A DNA stretch of 64,000 bases, from the NCBI GenBank assembly GCA_964432595.1, contig CAYSOF010000004.1, positions 310,001 through 374,000 of the forward strand, written 5' to 3'. This document shows positions 20,735 to 31,839 of the stretch, piece by piece. The translations under genes were made by a program, and so were the position numbers. The notes under the pieces were generated by a model. The model was given only the letters and a program-made list of their open reading frames with translations. It was not told the DNA's origin and did not search any database. This DNA comes from DASYLJ01 sp964432595 (GTDB lineage Bacteria; Desulfobacterota; Binatia; DP-6). Position 1 is the first letter of the stretch. The number at the start of each line of letters is the position of its first letter.

Positions 20735-22249
20735 GTGCTCGTCGTCACCGCCGCGGAGATGCGCGCGCTCGATCGCTGGACGATCGAGCATGGCACGCCC
20801 GGCACGACGCTGATGGAGCGCGCGGGCGCCGGCGCCACGGCAGCGTTGCGTCGCTGGCAGCCGCGCCTCCGGAAGCCGGTGGCCGTCGTGTGCGGCAAGG
20901 GCAACAACGGCGGGGACGGCTTCGTCATCGCGCGCCACTTGAAGCGGGCCCGCGTCCCGGTCGAGGTGCACCTGGTCGGACGGCCCGAGGCGGTCCGCGG
21001 CGATGCGGCGGAAATGCTCGCGCGCTGGAAGGGGAAGACCCACGTCGTGGCGTCGGCGGCCGACGTCCAGGCGCTCGCAGGGCGGCTCGCGCGCGCCGGC
21101 GTCGTCGTCGACGCGCTCCTCGGCACCGGCCTGAACGCGCCGGTCGACGGCGTGCTGGCCGCCGTCGTCGGCGCGATCAACGCGGCCGGACGGCCCGTCT
21201 TCGCGGTCGACCTCCCGTCGGGCCTCTCGGCCGACACGGGCCGCGCGCTCGGAGTCGCCGTGCGGGCCGACTGCACGGCGACGTTCGCCTTCGCGAAGAT
21301 CGGCCAGGCCGTGCCGCCGGGCAGCGAGGCCTGCGGGCGGCTCGAGATCGTCGACATCGGCATCTCGGCGGACGCGGTCGCCGCCGTCGGGCCGCGGACC
21401 CGCGTGCTGGACGCGGCGACCGTCGGCGCCCTGCTGCCGCGCCGGGGGGCCGAGGCGCACAAGGGGACCGCCGGCCACGTGCTGGTGATCGCCGGGTCGC
21501 GCGGCAAGAGCGGCGCCGCGCTGCTCTGCGCGGGCGCCGCCGCGCGCAGCGGGGCCGGCCTCACGACGCTCGCAGTGCCGGCGGAGCTGCAGTCCGTCGC
21601 CGAGGGCCACGTGCGCGAGGCGATGACCGAGCGCTTCGCAGGCGTCGAGGACGTGGCGCGGCTCCTCGGGGGACGCGCGGCGGTGACGTGCGGTCCGGGG
21701 CTCGGGCTCACCGACGCGACCCGCGCGATCGTCGCTCACGTCGTCGCGCACTGCGAGGCGCCGCTCGTGCTCGACGCCGACGGACTGAACGCCGTCGCGG
21801 GCACCACCGCGCTCCGCGACCGCCGCGGTCCGACCGTGGTGACGCCGCACCCGGGCGAGATGAGCCGGCTTCTCGGGATCGACACGCAGGCCGTCCAGGC
21901 CGACCGCCTGAGCGTCGCGCGGCGGCTCGCCGCGCGCGATGGCGTGGTCGTGGTGCTGAAGGGCGCGGGCACGGTCATCGCGACGCCGGACGGTGACGCT
22001 GCCCTCTGTCCGACCGGCAATCCGGGCATGGCGAGCGGCGGCATGGGTGACGTCCTCGCCGGGGTCATCGGAGCGCTCCTGGCCCAGCAGCTGTCTCCAT
22101 TCGACGCCGCGTGCTTCGGCGTCTACGCGCATGGGCTGGCGGCCGACTCGGTCGCCGAGCGCCGGGGACAGGTCGGCCTCCTCGCGGGTGACGTGCTCGA
22201 TGCGATGCCGCCCACGATCGCCCGGCTCCAGGGGCTGTTGCCGCCATGA
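20735..22249 (+). CDS. nnr: Bifunctional NAD(P)HX epimerase/dehydratase
   Basis: A 504-residue two-domain repair enzyme. The N-terminal domain (about residues 1-215) is the NAD(P)HX epimerase, with VVCGKGNNGGDGFVIARHL and VVDALLGTGLN. The C-terminal domain (about 225-500) is the ADP-dependent dehydratase of ribokinase-like fold, with HKGTAGHVLVIAGSRGKSGAA, LVLDADGLNAV, TPHPGEMSRLLG and the NPGMASGGMGDVLAG loop. Together they restore hydrated NADH and NADPH. The start is a GTG four bases after glmM. The stop overlaps tsaE by four bases. Confidence 0.93.
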   Translation: MLVVTAAEMRALDRWTIEHGTPGTTLMERAGAGATAALRRWQPRLRKPVAVVCGKGNNGGDGFVIARHLKRARVPVEVHLVGRPEAVRGDAAEMLARWKGKTHVVASAADVQALAGRLARAGVVVDALLGTGLNAPVDGVLAAVVGAINAAGRPVFAVDLPSGLSADTGRALGVAVRADCTATFAFAKIGQAVPPGSEACGRLEIVDIGISADAVAAVGPRTRVLDAATVGALLPRRGAEAHKGTAGHVLVIAGSRGKSGAALLCAGAAARSGAGLTTLAVPAELQSVAEGHVREAMTERFAGVEDVARLLGGRAAVTCGPGLGLTDATRAIVAHVVAHCEAPLVLDADGLNAVAGTTALRDRRGPTVVTPHPGEMSRLLGIDTQAVQADRLSVARRLAARDGVVVVLKGAGTVIATPDGDAALCPTGNPGMASGGMGDVLAGVIGALLAQQLSPFDAACFGVYAHGLAADSVAERRGQVGLLAGDVLDAMPPTIARLQGLLPP

Positions 22250-22713
22250 CCCACGATCTCGAGACCGCCGGCCCGGCGGAGACCGAAGCGCTCGGCCGCG
22301 CCCTGGGGGCGACCGCGGAGGGCGGGGAGCTGCTCGGGCTGGTCGGCGAGCTGGGAGCGGGCAAGACCTGTCTCGTGCGCGGCCTGGCCGCGGGCCTCGG
22401 CGCCGATCCGGAGGAGGTCCACAGCCCGACCTTCATCACGGCGACGGAGCACCACGGTGGGCGGCTGCCCCTCTACCACATCGACCTCTATCGCCTTGAG
22501 GGAGCGCTCGGGGATGCGCTATTCCTACGCGAGGTGCTCTACGGCGAAGGTGTCGCGGCCGTCGAGTGGTTCGAGCGGCTGCTCCCCGTGGCCGGTGACG
22601 AGTTCCTCGAGGTCTCGCTCCGGTACGGCGCGGGGGACCGCCGGTCGATCCACCTGACGGCGCACGGCTCTCGGCACGAGCGGTGGCTGGTCGCCGCCCT
22701 CGGCAGGCTCTGA
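22246..22713 (+). CDS. tsaE: tRNA threonylcarbamoyladenosine biosynthesis ATPase TsaE
   Basis: A 155-residue P-loop protein of the t6A pathway. It works with TsaB and TsaD to place threonylcarbamoyl on A37 of ANN-decoding tRNAs. GELGAGKTCLVRGLA is the Walker A region, VHSPTFITATEHH and YHIDLYRLEG follow in the usual order, and VEWFERL replaces the usual WPE-like block. It overlaps nnr by four bases, a pairing found in many bacteria. TsaB and TsaD are not in the window. Downstream MtaB (27686-28990) modifies the t6A product. Confidence 0.92.
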   Translation: MTHDLETAGPAETEALGRALGATAEGGELLGLVGELGAGKTCLVRGLAAGLGADPEEVHSPTFITATEHHGGRLPLYHIDLYRLEGALGDALFLREVLYGEGVAAVEWFERLLPVAGDEFLEVSLRYGAGDRRSIHLTAHGSRHERWLVAALGRL

Positions 22714-22731
22714 GGACCGATCTGGGGAACC

Positions 22732-23945
<1,214 letters not shown>

Positions 23946-23946
<1 letters not shown>

Positions 23947-25529
23947 TGCGACGGATCCAGCTCTACGACACGACCCTGCGCGACGGCTGCCAGTCGGAGG
24001 ACGTCAACCTCACGCTCGACGACAAGCTGCGCATCGCGGAGCGGCTCGACGCGCTCGGCATCCACTACATCGAAGGTGGCTGGCCGGGCTCGAATCCGCG
24101 CGACGAGGAGTTCTTCCGCGCCGTGCGCGGCCTCGGCCTGCGCCACGCGCGCATCGCGGCTTTCGGCTCGACGCGCCGGGCGGGCATCGCCGCGGCCGAC
24201 GACCGCAACCTCGAGCTCTGTCTCCGCGCCGAGACGCCCGTCGTCACCATCGTCGGGAAGACCTGGGACCTGCACGTCCGTGAGGACCTGCGGATCCCGC
24301 TGGACGAGAACCTCGACGTCATCCGCGACTCCGTCCGCTACCTGCGCGAGCGCGTCGACGAGGTGATCTTCGACGCCGAGCACTTCTTCGACGGGTATGC
24401 CGCGAACCCCGACTTCGCGCTCGCCTGCCTCGGCGCGGCGGCGGAGGCTGGGGCCACGCTGCTCTGCCTGTGCGACACGCGCGGGGGCTCCCTGCCGGCG
24501 CACGTCGGCGCGGCGGTCGACGCCGCGCAGGGCGCGGTACCCGGCACGCCGCTCGGCATCCACTGCCACAACGACGCCGAGCTGGCGGTGGCGAACTCGC
24601 TCGAGGCGATCGAGCGCGGCTGCCTGCAGGTGCAGGGGACGATCAACGGCTTCGGCGAGCGCTGCGGCAACGCGAATCTCGTCTCGATCATCCCGAACCT
24701 CGTGCTGAAGCGCGGACATTCGGTCGTGACGGGCGAGCAGCTCGGCATGCTCGCGGACGTCTCGCGCCTCGTCTACGAGCTCGCGAACCTGGAGCCGAAC
24801 AAGCGGCAGCCCTACGTCGGGCAGAGCGCGTTCGCCCACAAGGGCGGCCTCCACGTCGCCGCCGTGCAGAAGAACGCCGTGACCTACGAGCACATCGACC
24901 CGGCGCTCGTGGGGAACGTGCAGCGCGTCCTGGTCTCCGACCTGGCCGGCCGCTCGAACCTCCTCTTCAAGGCGGCACAGTTCGGCATCGACCTGCGCTC
25001 GAATACGCCCGCGGTGCAGGCGCTGCTGTCGGAGCTGAAGGAGCTCGAGGCGCAGGGCTACGCCTACGAAGGCGCCGAGGCGTCGTTCGAGCTGCTGATG
25101 CGGAAGGCGCTCGAGGGCGCTCGCGCACAGTTCTTCCGCCTGATCGGCTTCCGCGTGATCGACGAGAAGCGCCACGAGGGCGAGCCGCCCATCGCCGAGG
25201 CCACCATCATGCTCGAGGGGCCCGACGGGCACGTCGAGCACACGGCGGCGCAGGGCAACGGCCCGGTGAATGCGCTCGACGGTGCGCTCCGGAAGGCGCT
25301 CAGCAAGTTCTACCCCGAGGTCGAGGAGGTGCGCCTGCACGACTACAAGGTGCGGGTGCTCGGGAGCGCCGAGGGGACTGGCGCGGTGGTGCGCGTGCTG
25401 ATCGAATCGGGCGACGAGCACGAGCGCTGGGGCACCGTCGGCGTGTCCCACAACGTGATCGAAGCCAGCTGGCAAGCCCTCGTCGACAGCATGGACTACA
25501 AGCTCCACAAGGCCCGCCGCGCCGACTGA
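23946..25529 (+). CDS. cimA: (R)-citramalate synthase
   Basis: A 527-residue enzyme of the isopropylmalate synthase superfamily. It condenses pyruvate with acetyl-CoA to citramalate, giving a threonine-independent route to isoleucine. LYDTTLRDGCQSEDVNLT, the metal ligands in GIHCHNDAELAVANSL and NGFGERCGNANL, and SAFAHKGGLHVAAV are typical. The C-terminal LeuA-type allosteric domain covers about residues 390-520. The FDAEHFFDGY block and length separate CimA of this type from LeuA. ATG overlaps the lysC stop (TGATG). Homocitrate-type activities cannot be excluded from sequence alone. Confidence 0.9.
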
Positions 25530-25536
25530 CGTCCCG

Positions 25537-26628
25537 ATGCGCATCTACCTCGATCACAACGCCGGCTCGCCCCTGCGGCCCGCCGCGCGCGACGCCATGG
25601 TCGCGGCGATGGACGTCGTCGCGAACCCGTCGAGCGCGCACCGTGAGGGGGCGCGGGCGCGCGCGCTGCTCGAGGAGGCGCGCGCGGCCGTCGCGGCGCT
25701 GATCAAGGCGGCGCCCGCCGAGATCGTCTTCACGAGCGGCGCCACCGAGGCCAACGATCTCGCGATCCGCGGCGCGGTGCCGGACGGCGGGCGGATCGTC
25801 GTGGCCGCGACGGAGCACGCGTCGGTGCTGGCGCCGGCGCGGGCGCTCGGCGCCGTCGAGCTGCCGGTCGACGGCCAGGGGCGCATCGCGGCCGAGCCCG
25901 TCGTGGGGCCGGCGCTGCTGAGCGTCGGGCTCGCGAACGGTGAGGTCGGGACCATCGCACCCGTCGCCGAGCTCGCCGCACGGCGCGGGCGGAACGTCGT
26001 GTTCCACACCGACGCCGCGCAGGCCGCCGGCCGCGTTCCCGTCGACGTGCGCGCCCTCGGCGTCGACCTGCTGTCGCTGTCGAGCCACAAGCTCGGCGGG
26101 CCGGCCGGCGCCGGCGCACTCTGGGTCCGGCGCGGCACCGCGCTCCGGCCGCAGCTGCTCGGCGGCCCGCAGGAGCGCGCGCGCCGTGCCGGCACGGAGA
26201 ACCTGCTCGGCATCGTCGGCTTCGGCGCGGCCTGCCGTGACGCGATGAGCGACGTCGGCGCGACGGCCGGACTCACCGACCGCCTCTGGGCCGGCCTCGA
26301 GACACACGTGCCCGGCATCCGCCGTCTCGGTCCCGAGGACGGGCCGCGGTTGCCGAATACACTGAACGTCCGCATCCCGGGCTGCTCGGGCGAGAGTCTG
26401 CTGATGCTGCTCGACCTCGCGGGCGTCGCGGCGTCGCTCGGTTCGGCGTGCAGCGCGGGCGCGCCGGAGCCGTCGCACGTCCTCGCCGCCATGGGGCTCG
26501 ACCGCGAGACCGCGCGCAACGGGCTGCGGCTCAGCCTCGGCCACACGACGACGGCTGCCGACGTCGACGCCGTGATCGCGTTGCTGCCGCCGCTGGTGCG
26601 CCAGGCGCGCGCGGGAGCGGCGGCGTGA
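25537..26628 (+). CDS. Cysteine desulfurase (IscS/NifS family)
   Basis: A 363-residue PLP enzyme that takes sulphur from cysteine and passes it on as a persulphide. YLDHNAGSPLRP, FTSGATEANDLAI, ATEHASVL, FHTDAAQAAG and the PLP lysine in LSSHKLGGP are visible. The active cysteine lies in LGSACSAGAPEPSHVL (about residue 305), in a short loop more like the NifS/IscS group. The gene ends in a GTGA overlap with mnmA, so this copy probably supplies sulphur to tRNA thiolation; iscU-type scaffold genes are not nearby. It is seven bases from cimA. Confidence 0.9.
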   Translation: MRIYLDHNAGSPLRPAARDAMVAAMDVVANPSSAHREGARARALLEEARAAVAALIKAAPAEIVFTSGATEANDLAIRGAVPDGGRIVVAATEHASVLAPARALGAVELPVDGQGRIAAEPVVGPALLSVGLANGEVGTIAPVAELAARRGRNVVFHTDAAQAAGRVPVDVRALGVDLLSLSSHKLGGPAGAGALWVRRGTALRPQLLGGPQERARRAGTENLLGIVGFGAACRDAMSDVGATAGLTDRLWAGLETHVPGIRRLGPEDGPRLPNTLNVRIPGCSGESLLMLLDLAGVAASLGSACSAGAPEPSHVLAAMGLDRETARNGLRLSLGHTTTAADVDAVIALLPPLVRQARAGAAA

Positions 26629-27689
26629 GGGTGGTCGTCGCCATGAGCGGCGGGGTCGACAGCGCGGTCGCCGCGGCCCGCTGCGTCGCCGCCGGCCACG
26701 ACGTGATCGGCATCTCGCTGCGGCTCGCGCGCGACGGCGGCGGTGGGTGCTGCTCGCTCGACGACTTCCACGACGCGCGTGCGGTCGCCGACCGCCTCGG
26801 GTTCCCGCACTACGTGCTGGACTTCAGCGACGCGTTCGACGCCGCCGTCGTGCAGCCCTTCGTCGCCGAGTACCTCGCCGGCCGCACGCCGAATCCCTGT
26901 GCGCGCTGCAACCAGCACGTGAAGTTCGACCGCTTGTGGCAGCGCGCCCGCGAGCTCGGCGCGAGCCATCTCGCGACCGGCCACTACGCCCGCATCGCGG
27001 TCGACCCGGTCACCGGGCGCCGCGCGCTGCGGACGGCCGTCGACCCGTCCAAAGACCAGACGTACTTCCTGTTCACGCTCGACCACGACGCGCTCGGCCG
27101 CACGCTGTTCCCGGTCGGCGAGCTGACCAAGCCCCAGGTGCGCGCCGAGGCGGCCGCGCTCGGCCTCGCCGTCGCCGACAAGCCCGAGAGCATGGAGGTC
27201 TGCTTCGTCCCGACGGGCGACGCGGCGGGCTTCGTCGAGCGCGCGGCGCCGGTGGACGCGCTGCGTCCGGGCACCCTGCGCGACGGCGACGGCGCGGTCC
27301 TCGGCACGCACGCCGGCGTGCATCGCTTCACCGTCGGTCAGCGCCGCGGGCTCGGCGTGTCCGGCGGGCCGCGACGCTACGTCCGTGCGATCGACGCCGA
27401 CACGGGCACCGTCACGCTGGGCACGGCCGACGAGCTGGTCGCGTCGGGCCTCGTCGCGCGGGACGTCTCGTGGAGCGCGGGCACGCCGCCGCCCGCCGGC
27501 TCGTCGCTGGCCGCGCGCATCCGGCACCGGCATCGGCCCGTGGCGTCGCGCCTGCTCGCCTCCGACGACGATACCGTGCGCATCCGCTTCGACGGGCCGG
27601 GACCGGCGGTCACGCCGGGTCAGGCCGCGGTCTTCTATCGCGACGAGCTCGTCGTCGGCGGCGGCTGGATCGCGGGAGCGCTCCGGTGA
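26625..27689 (+). CDS. mnmA: tRNA-specific 2-thiouridylase
   Basis: A 354-residue enzyme that thiolates U34 of Glu, Gln and Lys tRNAs. It starts VVVAMSGGVDSAVAAA, the ATP-binding loop. The two catalytic cysteines are in TPNPCARCNQHVKFD and SMEVCFVPTGD. SKDQTYFLFTLD and FTVGQRRGLGV are further family blocks. The GTG start overlaps the cysteine desulfurase stop (GTGA), and its own stop overlaps mtaB in the same way. MnmA needs a sulphur donor, which fits the gene directly upstream. Confidence 0.94.
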   Translation: MRVVVAMSGGVDSAVAAARCVAAGHDVIGISLRLARDGGGGCCSLDDFHDARAVADRLGFPHYVLDFSDAFDAAVVQPFVAEYLAGRTPNPCARCNQHVKFDRLWQRARELGASHLATGHYARIAVDPVTGRRALRTAVDPSKDQTYFLFTLDHDALGRTLFPVGELTKPQVRAEAAALGLAVADKPESMEVCFVPTGDAAGFVERAAPVDALRPGTLRDGDGAVLGTHAGVHRFTVGQRRGLGVSGGPRRYVRAIDADTGTVTLGTADELVASGLVARDVSWSAGTPPPAGSSLAARIRHRHRPVASRLLASDDDTVRIRFDGPGPAVTPGQAAVFYRDELVVGGGWIAGALR

Positions 27690-28990
27690 CCCGCGTCGCC
27701 ATCGCCACGCTCGGGTGCAAGGTCAACGCGTACGACACCGCGACGATCGCCGACCGCCTGCGTGCCGCCGGCTGCGTCATGGTCGACGCCGGCGCGCCCG
27801 CCGACGTCGTCATCGTGAACTCGTGCACCGTCACGGACGCCGCCGACGCCGAGAGCCGCAAGCTCGCCCGCCGTGCCCGCCGTGCGAATCCCGCGGCGCG
27901 CGTCATCCTGACGGGCTGCTACGCGCAGACGCAGCCGCAGGCGGCCGCGCGGGTCGACGCGGTCGATCACGTGATCGGGCTCAACCGCCTCGATGCGCTG
28001 GTCGAGGCCGTCACCGCGCCGCAGCCCGCCATCGCGCGCATCGAGGTCGGCAACAGCCGCCGCGAGACGCACGTGAACACGTTCGGGGCGCGGACGTTCG
28101 ACGGACAGACACGCGCGTTTCTCAAGGTGCAGGAAGGCTGCGACCTGTTCTGTACCTTCTGCATCGTGCCGATGGCGCGCGGCGCGAGCCGTAGCCTCGG
28201 CCCGCGCGAGATCCTCGCCGAGATGGAAGGACTCGCCGCCGCCGGCTTCCGCGAGGTCGTGCTCACCGGCGTCCACCTCGGCGGCTGGGGCCACGACCTG
28301 ACGCCACGGGTCGACCTCGTGTGGCTCGTCGAGGCGCTGGCGGAGCAGGGCCTGTTCCAGCGCATCCGATTGTCGTCGATCGATCCGCACGAGATCACCG
28401 AGCCGCTCGTCCGCCTGATGGCCGCCACGCCCGCCGTCTGCCCGCACCTGCACGTGCCGCTGCAGGCGGCCGACGACGACGTCCTGCGCCGCATGCGACG
28501 GCGCTACGACACGGCGCTCGCCGCGGAGCGCCTCGCGATGGTCCGCGAGCTGCTGCCCGACGCGTCGATCGGCACCGACCTGATCGCCGGATTCCCCGGC
28601 GAGGATGCCGCGTCGTTCGAACGGACGCTGGCGTTCGTCGCCGAGAGCCCGATCACCTACGCGCACGTGTTCCCGTATTCGGTGCGCTCGGGCACGACGG
28701 CGGCCAAGCTCGACGGCCAGGTGGCGCCGGGCGAGATCACCGAACGCGCGCGCCGCCTGCGCGCGCTCATGGACCGGAAGCGGGCGGGATTCGCCCGCAC
28801 CTTCGACGGGATGCCGGCCGAGGTGCTCGTCGAGACGACGCGCGACCCCCAGACGGGGACCTTGCGCGGCTACACGCGGAATTACCTCCGGGCTCGTCTG
28901 GACGGGCCCGACGACTGGATGGGCGACGTGGTCGCGGTGCGGTTGCGTGTGGGGTCGGGCGCCCGCATCGAGGCCGACGCCGCCGCATGA
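27686..28990 (+). CDS. mtaB: tRNA t6A37 methylthiotransferase
   Basis: A 434-residue radical SAM enzyme that adds a methylthio group to t6A37. The N-terminal UPF0004 domain has its three cluster cysteines in TLGCKVNAYD, VNSCTVTD and LTGCYAQ. The radical SAM cluster is CDLFCTFC in KVQEGCDLFCTFCIVP. A TRAM-like C-terminus follows. MtaB/YqeV is favoured over MiaB by the LGCKVNxYDT opening and FGARTF region. It starts at a GTG overlapping mnmA and ends overlapping rnc (ATGA). Both this enzyme and MnmA need sulphur. Confidence 0.9.
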   Translation: MTRVAIATLGCKVNAYDTATIADRLRAAGCVMVDAGAPADVVIVNSCTVTDAADAESRKLARRARRANPAARVILTGCYAQTQPQAAARVDAVDHVIGLNRLDALVEAVTAPQPAIARIEVGNSRRETHVNTFGARTFDGQTRAFLKVQEGCDLFCTFCIVPMARGASRSLGPREILAEMEGLAAAGFREVVLTGVHLGGWGHDLTPRVDLVWLVEALAEQGLFQRIRLSSIDPHEITEPLVRLMAATPAVCPHLHVPLQAADDDVLRRMRRRYDTALAAERLAMVRELLPDASIGTDLIAGFPGEDAASFERTLAFVAESPITYAHVFPYSVRSGTTAAKLDGQVAPGEITERARRLRALMDRKRAGFARTFDGMPAEVLVETTRDPQTGTLRGYTRNYLRARLDGPDDWMGDVVAVRLRVGSGARIEADAAA

Positions 28991-29685
28991 CGGACGACGG
29001 CAGACGCGCCCTCGAGGCTGGGCTGGGACATCGCTTCACCCGGCCCGAGCACCTCCAGGTGGCCATCACCCACCGATCGTTCAGCCCGGATGCGCCCAAC
29101 AACGAGACGCTCGAGTTCCTCGGCGACGCGGTGCTGTCGCTCGCCATGTCCGATCTCCTGATGCGCCGCCATCCCGCCGCGCGCGAGGGCGATCTCTCGA
29201 AGATGCGCGCCGCGCTCGTGAACGCCGAGGTCCTCGCCGTGAAAGCCCGTCAGCTCGACCTGGGCCGCTGGCTGCGCGTCGGCAAGGGCGAGGAGAAGAG
29301 CGGCGGACGCGACAAGGAGTCGATCCTCGCCGCCGGCTACGAGGCGTTGCTCGGGGCGGTCTACCTCGATGCGGGGTACGAGCCCGCGCGGGCGGTCGTC
29401 GAGGCGCAGTTCGCGGCCGACGTCGCCGCCGACTTGCCCGCCGGCCTGCGCGACTACAAGACGCGCCTCCAGGAGCTGACGCAGCGGGTCTTCCACGCGA
29501 CCCCCGTCTACACGCTCGTCGAGGAGAGCGGTCCGGATCACGCCAAGCGCTTCGTGTCCGAGCTCGCGATCGGCGGCCGCCGCTACGGCCGCGGGGTGGG
29601 GCACAGCAAGAAGACCGCGGAGCAGGCGGCGGCGATGGAGGCGCTCGACGCGCTCGCACGCGAAGGGCGCGCCGAGCCGCGATGA
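28987..29685 (+). CDS. rnc: Ribonuclease III
   Basis: A 232-residue double-strand-specific endoribonuclease that processes rRNA precursors and structured RNAs. The signature NETLEFLGDAVLSLAMSDLL carries catalytic acids; the second acid pair is in ESILAAGYEALLGAVYLD. A double-stranded RNA-binding domain occupies about residues 155-225 (DYKTRLQELTQ to KTAEQAAAMEAL). The start overlaps mtaB by four bases. The usual partner era is displaced: a secreted sedolisin gene sits between, its start overlapping the rnc stop (ATGA). Confidence 0.95.
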   Translation: MTDDGRRALEAGLGHRFTRPEHLQVAITHRSFSPDAPNNETLEFLGDAVLSLAMSDLLMRRHPAAREGDLSKMRAALVNAEVLAVKARQLDLGRWLRVGKGEEKSGGRDKESILAAGYEALLGAVYLDAGYEPARAVVEAQFAADVAADLPAGLRDYKTRLQELTQRVFHATPVYTLVEESGPDHAKRFVSELAIGGRRYGRGVGHSKKTAEQAAAMEALDALAREGRAEPR

Positions 29686-31838
29686 CCGTGCTCCGACTCT
29701 TCCTCGCGCTGCTGCTGTCCGCCGCAGCGGCGCGCGCCGACGAACCGCTCACCGCGCTGCCCGGCGTGGTTCCGCAGGGGCTCGCCGCGCTCGCGGCCGA
29801 CGGCGACGCGCCCGACGCGCTCGCGGTGCCGCACGTCGTCGTGTGGCTCGGGCTCCGCGACCGCGACGTCCTGCGGGCCCTGGTCGCCGCGCAGCAGGAC
29901 CCGCGCTCGCCGCGCTACCGGCGGTGGCTCGACGCGACGGAGATCGCCGATCGCTTCGGCGCACGCCGCGCGCGCTACGAGCGGGCGCGCGCCTGGTTCG
30001 CGGCGCAGGGGCTGCGGGTGACCGCGGACTCGCCGTACCGGACCTCCTTCACGGTCGCCGGCGACGCCGCACGGGTGCAGCGCGCGCTGCGCACGAAGCT
30101 CGGCCTGTTCCGGCTGCGCGGCCGCAGGCATCGCGCTCCGACGGCGCCCGCGTTCGTTCCGCGCGATCTCGGCGTCCAGGGCCTGCTCGGTCTCGATGAT
30201 CTTCCCGCCATCCGACCGCTCGTGCGGCTGGGCGACGGCGCCGTGACGCTCGGACCGCACGACCTGGCGCGCGCGTACGGCGTCGACGTCCTGCAGGCGT
30301 CCGGCCTCGACGGGACGGGCAGCCGCATCGCGATCGCTGCCCGCAGCGACTTCGCCGAGGCCGACGTCACGGGCTTCGCGGAGCGCTTCGGCCTCGCCCC
30401 GCGGCCGCCGATCAAGCATTTCGTCGGCCCCAATCCCGGCGTCCTGCCGGAGCCGGGCGAGCTCACCGAGGTCCTGCTCGACACGCAGTGGGCGAGCGCA
30501 CTGTCGCCGCAGGCGGACGTCACGGTCGTCATCGGCTCGCGCGACGGCGACATCCCGGAAGCGGTCGCCGAGGCGGTCGAGCGCCGGCTGGGGCACGTCG
30601 TCTCCGTGAGCTTCGGGCTCTGCGAGCCGCTGAGCTCGGCGACGGTGACCGAGGTATTCGACGGCCTCTACACGATCGCGAACCTGCAGGGGCAGACGGT
30701 GGTGGTCGCATCGGGCGACGCCGGCGCGACCGACTGCGCGCCCGACCTGCCCACCGTCGCCGTCAACGCCCTCGCGTCGTCGCCGCACGCGATCGCGATC
30801 GGCGGCACGGCGCTGGACCCGGGCTTCGACGCGGACGGCGTCGCGACGGGGTGGGTCGGCGAGTCGGTCTGGAACGACGCGAGCGGCGCGGGAGGCGGCG
30901 GGCTGAGCCGCATCTTCGCGCGGCCGTCGTATCAGCTCCCGCTCGGCTTCACGTCGCGCGCGCTGCCCGACGTCTCGCTGCCGGGCAGCGCGCTGGCGCC
31001 GGGCTACGCGGTCGTCGAGCGCGGCGAGCCGATCATCGTCGGCGGCACGAGCGCGGGGGCGCCGGCGCTGGCGGGCATCCTGGCGCTGGCGAACCAGCGC
31101 GTTGCGCGCGATGGCCTGGGGCAGCTCCTGCCGACGCTCTATCGCCTGGGCGAAGACGGCACCGCGGGTCGGCGGTCGCCCGTGTTCCGTGACATCGTCG
31201 CCGGCGAGAACGGGTTCCCGGCCGGGCCCGGGTTCGATCTCGCGAGCGGCTGGGGCACGCCGATCGCGGACCGTCTCGTCGCGGCCCTCGCCGAGCAGCC
31301 GCCGCCGGCGTGCGAGCCGGGCATCGAGTGCCTCGTGCCGGCTCCGGGACCGGCGGAGCATGCCTGCCTCGGCCAGTGGCTCGTCGACATGGACGACCTC
31401 CGGCGGACGCGCCGCGGCGCCCCGTCGCGCCGCCAGCATTGCCGCGACGGCGACCCGTCGTGCGACGCCGACGGCCGGGCGGACGGCCGCTGCACGATCG
31501 AGGTCGCACTCTGCCTGAACGTGTTCGACGTCCGCGCGCTCGGGCGCGACGGGCTGCCGCGGTGTCCCACGACGCAGATCCGCGGCGTCCGGCTGCTGTC
31601 GCCGGACCGGACGGGACGTGTCACCACGCGCACCCGCGCCGGACAGGATCTGGGAACGGCATTCCGTGCCCTGCCGGCACTGCCGACCTTGCTCGACGCC
31701 GCCTGCACGGCGCGCGTCCCCGTCGTGGTCCCCCTGCGCGAGGGCGGCCGGGCGGGGCGCCTCACGTTGCGCGCGCGCGTCCGCGGCGCGGGCGGCACGG
31801 CCCGACCGGCGGTCACGCTGATCTGTGATGGAGGCTGA
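29682..31838 (+). CDS. Secreted sedolisin (S53, pro-kumamolisin type)
   Basis: A 718-residue acid-type serine-carboxyl peptidase. A signal peptide (about residues 1-19) is followed by a pro-kumamolisin activation domain to about 190. The catalytic Glu and Asp lie in LTEVLLDTQWA, the oxyanion Asp in VVVASGDAGATD, and the nucleophile in IVGGTSAGAPALAG. The calcium-binding end DIVAGENG to FDLASGWGTP is complete. About 165 residues follow that are not part of the peptidase; they contain CRDGDPSCDADGRADGRCTIEV and look like a lineage-specific secreted domain. The gene is translationally coupled to rnc and ends one base before era, an odd setting for an exported enzyme. Confidence 0.9.
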   Translation: MTVLRLFLALLLSAAAARADEPLTALPGVVPQGLAALAADGDAPDALAVPHVVVWLGLRDRDVLRALVAAQQDPRSPRYRRWLDATEIADRFGARRARYERARAWFAAQGLRVTADSPYRTSFTVAGDAARVQRALRTKLGLFRLRGRRHRAPTAPAFVPRDLGVQGLLGLDDLPAIRPLVRLGDGAVTLGPHDLARAYGVDVLQASGLDGTGSRIAIAARSDFAEADVTGFAERFGLAPRPPIKHFVGPNPGVLPEPGELTEVLLDTQWASALSPQADVTVVIGSRDGDIPEAVAEAVERRLGHVVSVSFGLCEPLSSATVTEVFDGLYTIANLQGQTVVVASGDAGATDCAPDLPTVAVNALASSPHAIAIGGTALDPGFDADGVATGWVGESVWNDASGAGGGGLSRIFARPSYQLPLGFTSRALPDVSLPGSALAPGYAVVERGEPIIVGGTSAGAPALAGILALANQRVARDGLGQLLPTLYRLGEDGTAGRRSPVFRDIVAGENGFPAGPGFDLASGWGTPIADRLVAALAEQPPPACEPGIECLVPAPGPAEHACLGQWLVDMDDLRRTRRGAPSRRQHCRDGDPSCDADGRADGRCTIEVALCLNVFDVRALGRDGLPRCPTTQIRGVRLLSPDRTGRVTTRTRAGQDLGTAFRALPALPTLLDAACTARVPVVVPLREGGRAGRLTLRARVRGAGGTARPAVTLICDGG

Positions 31839-31839
31839 C

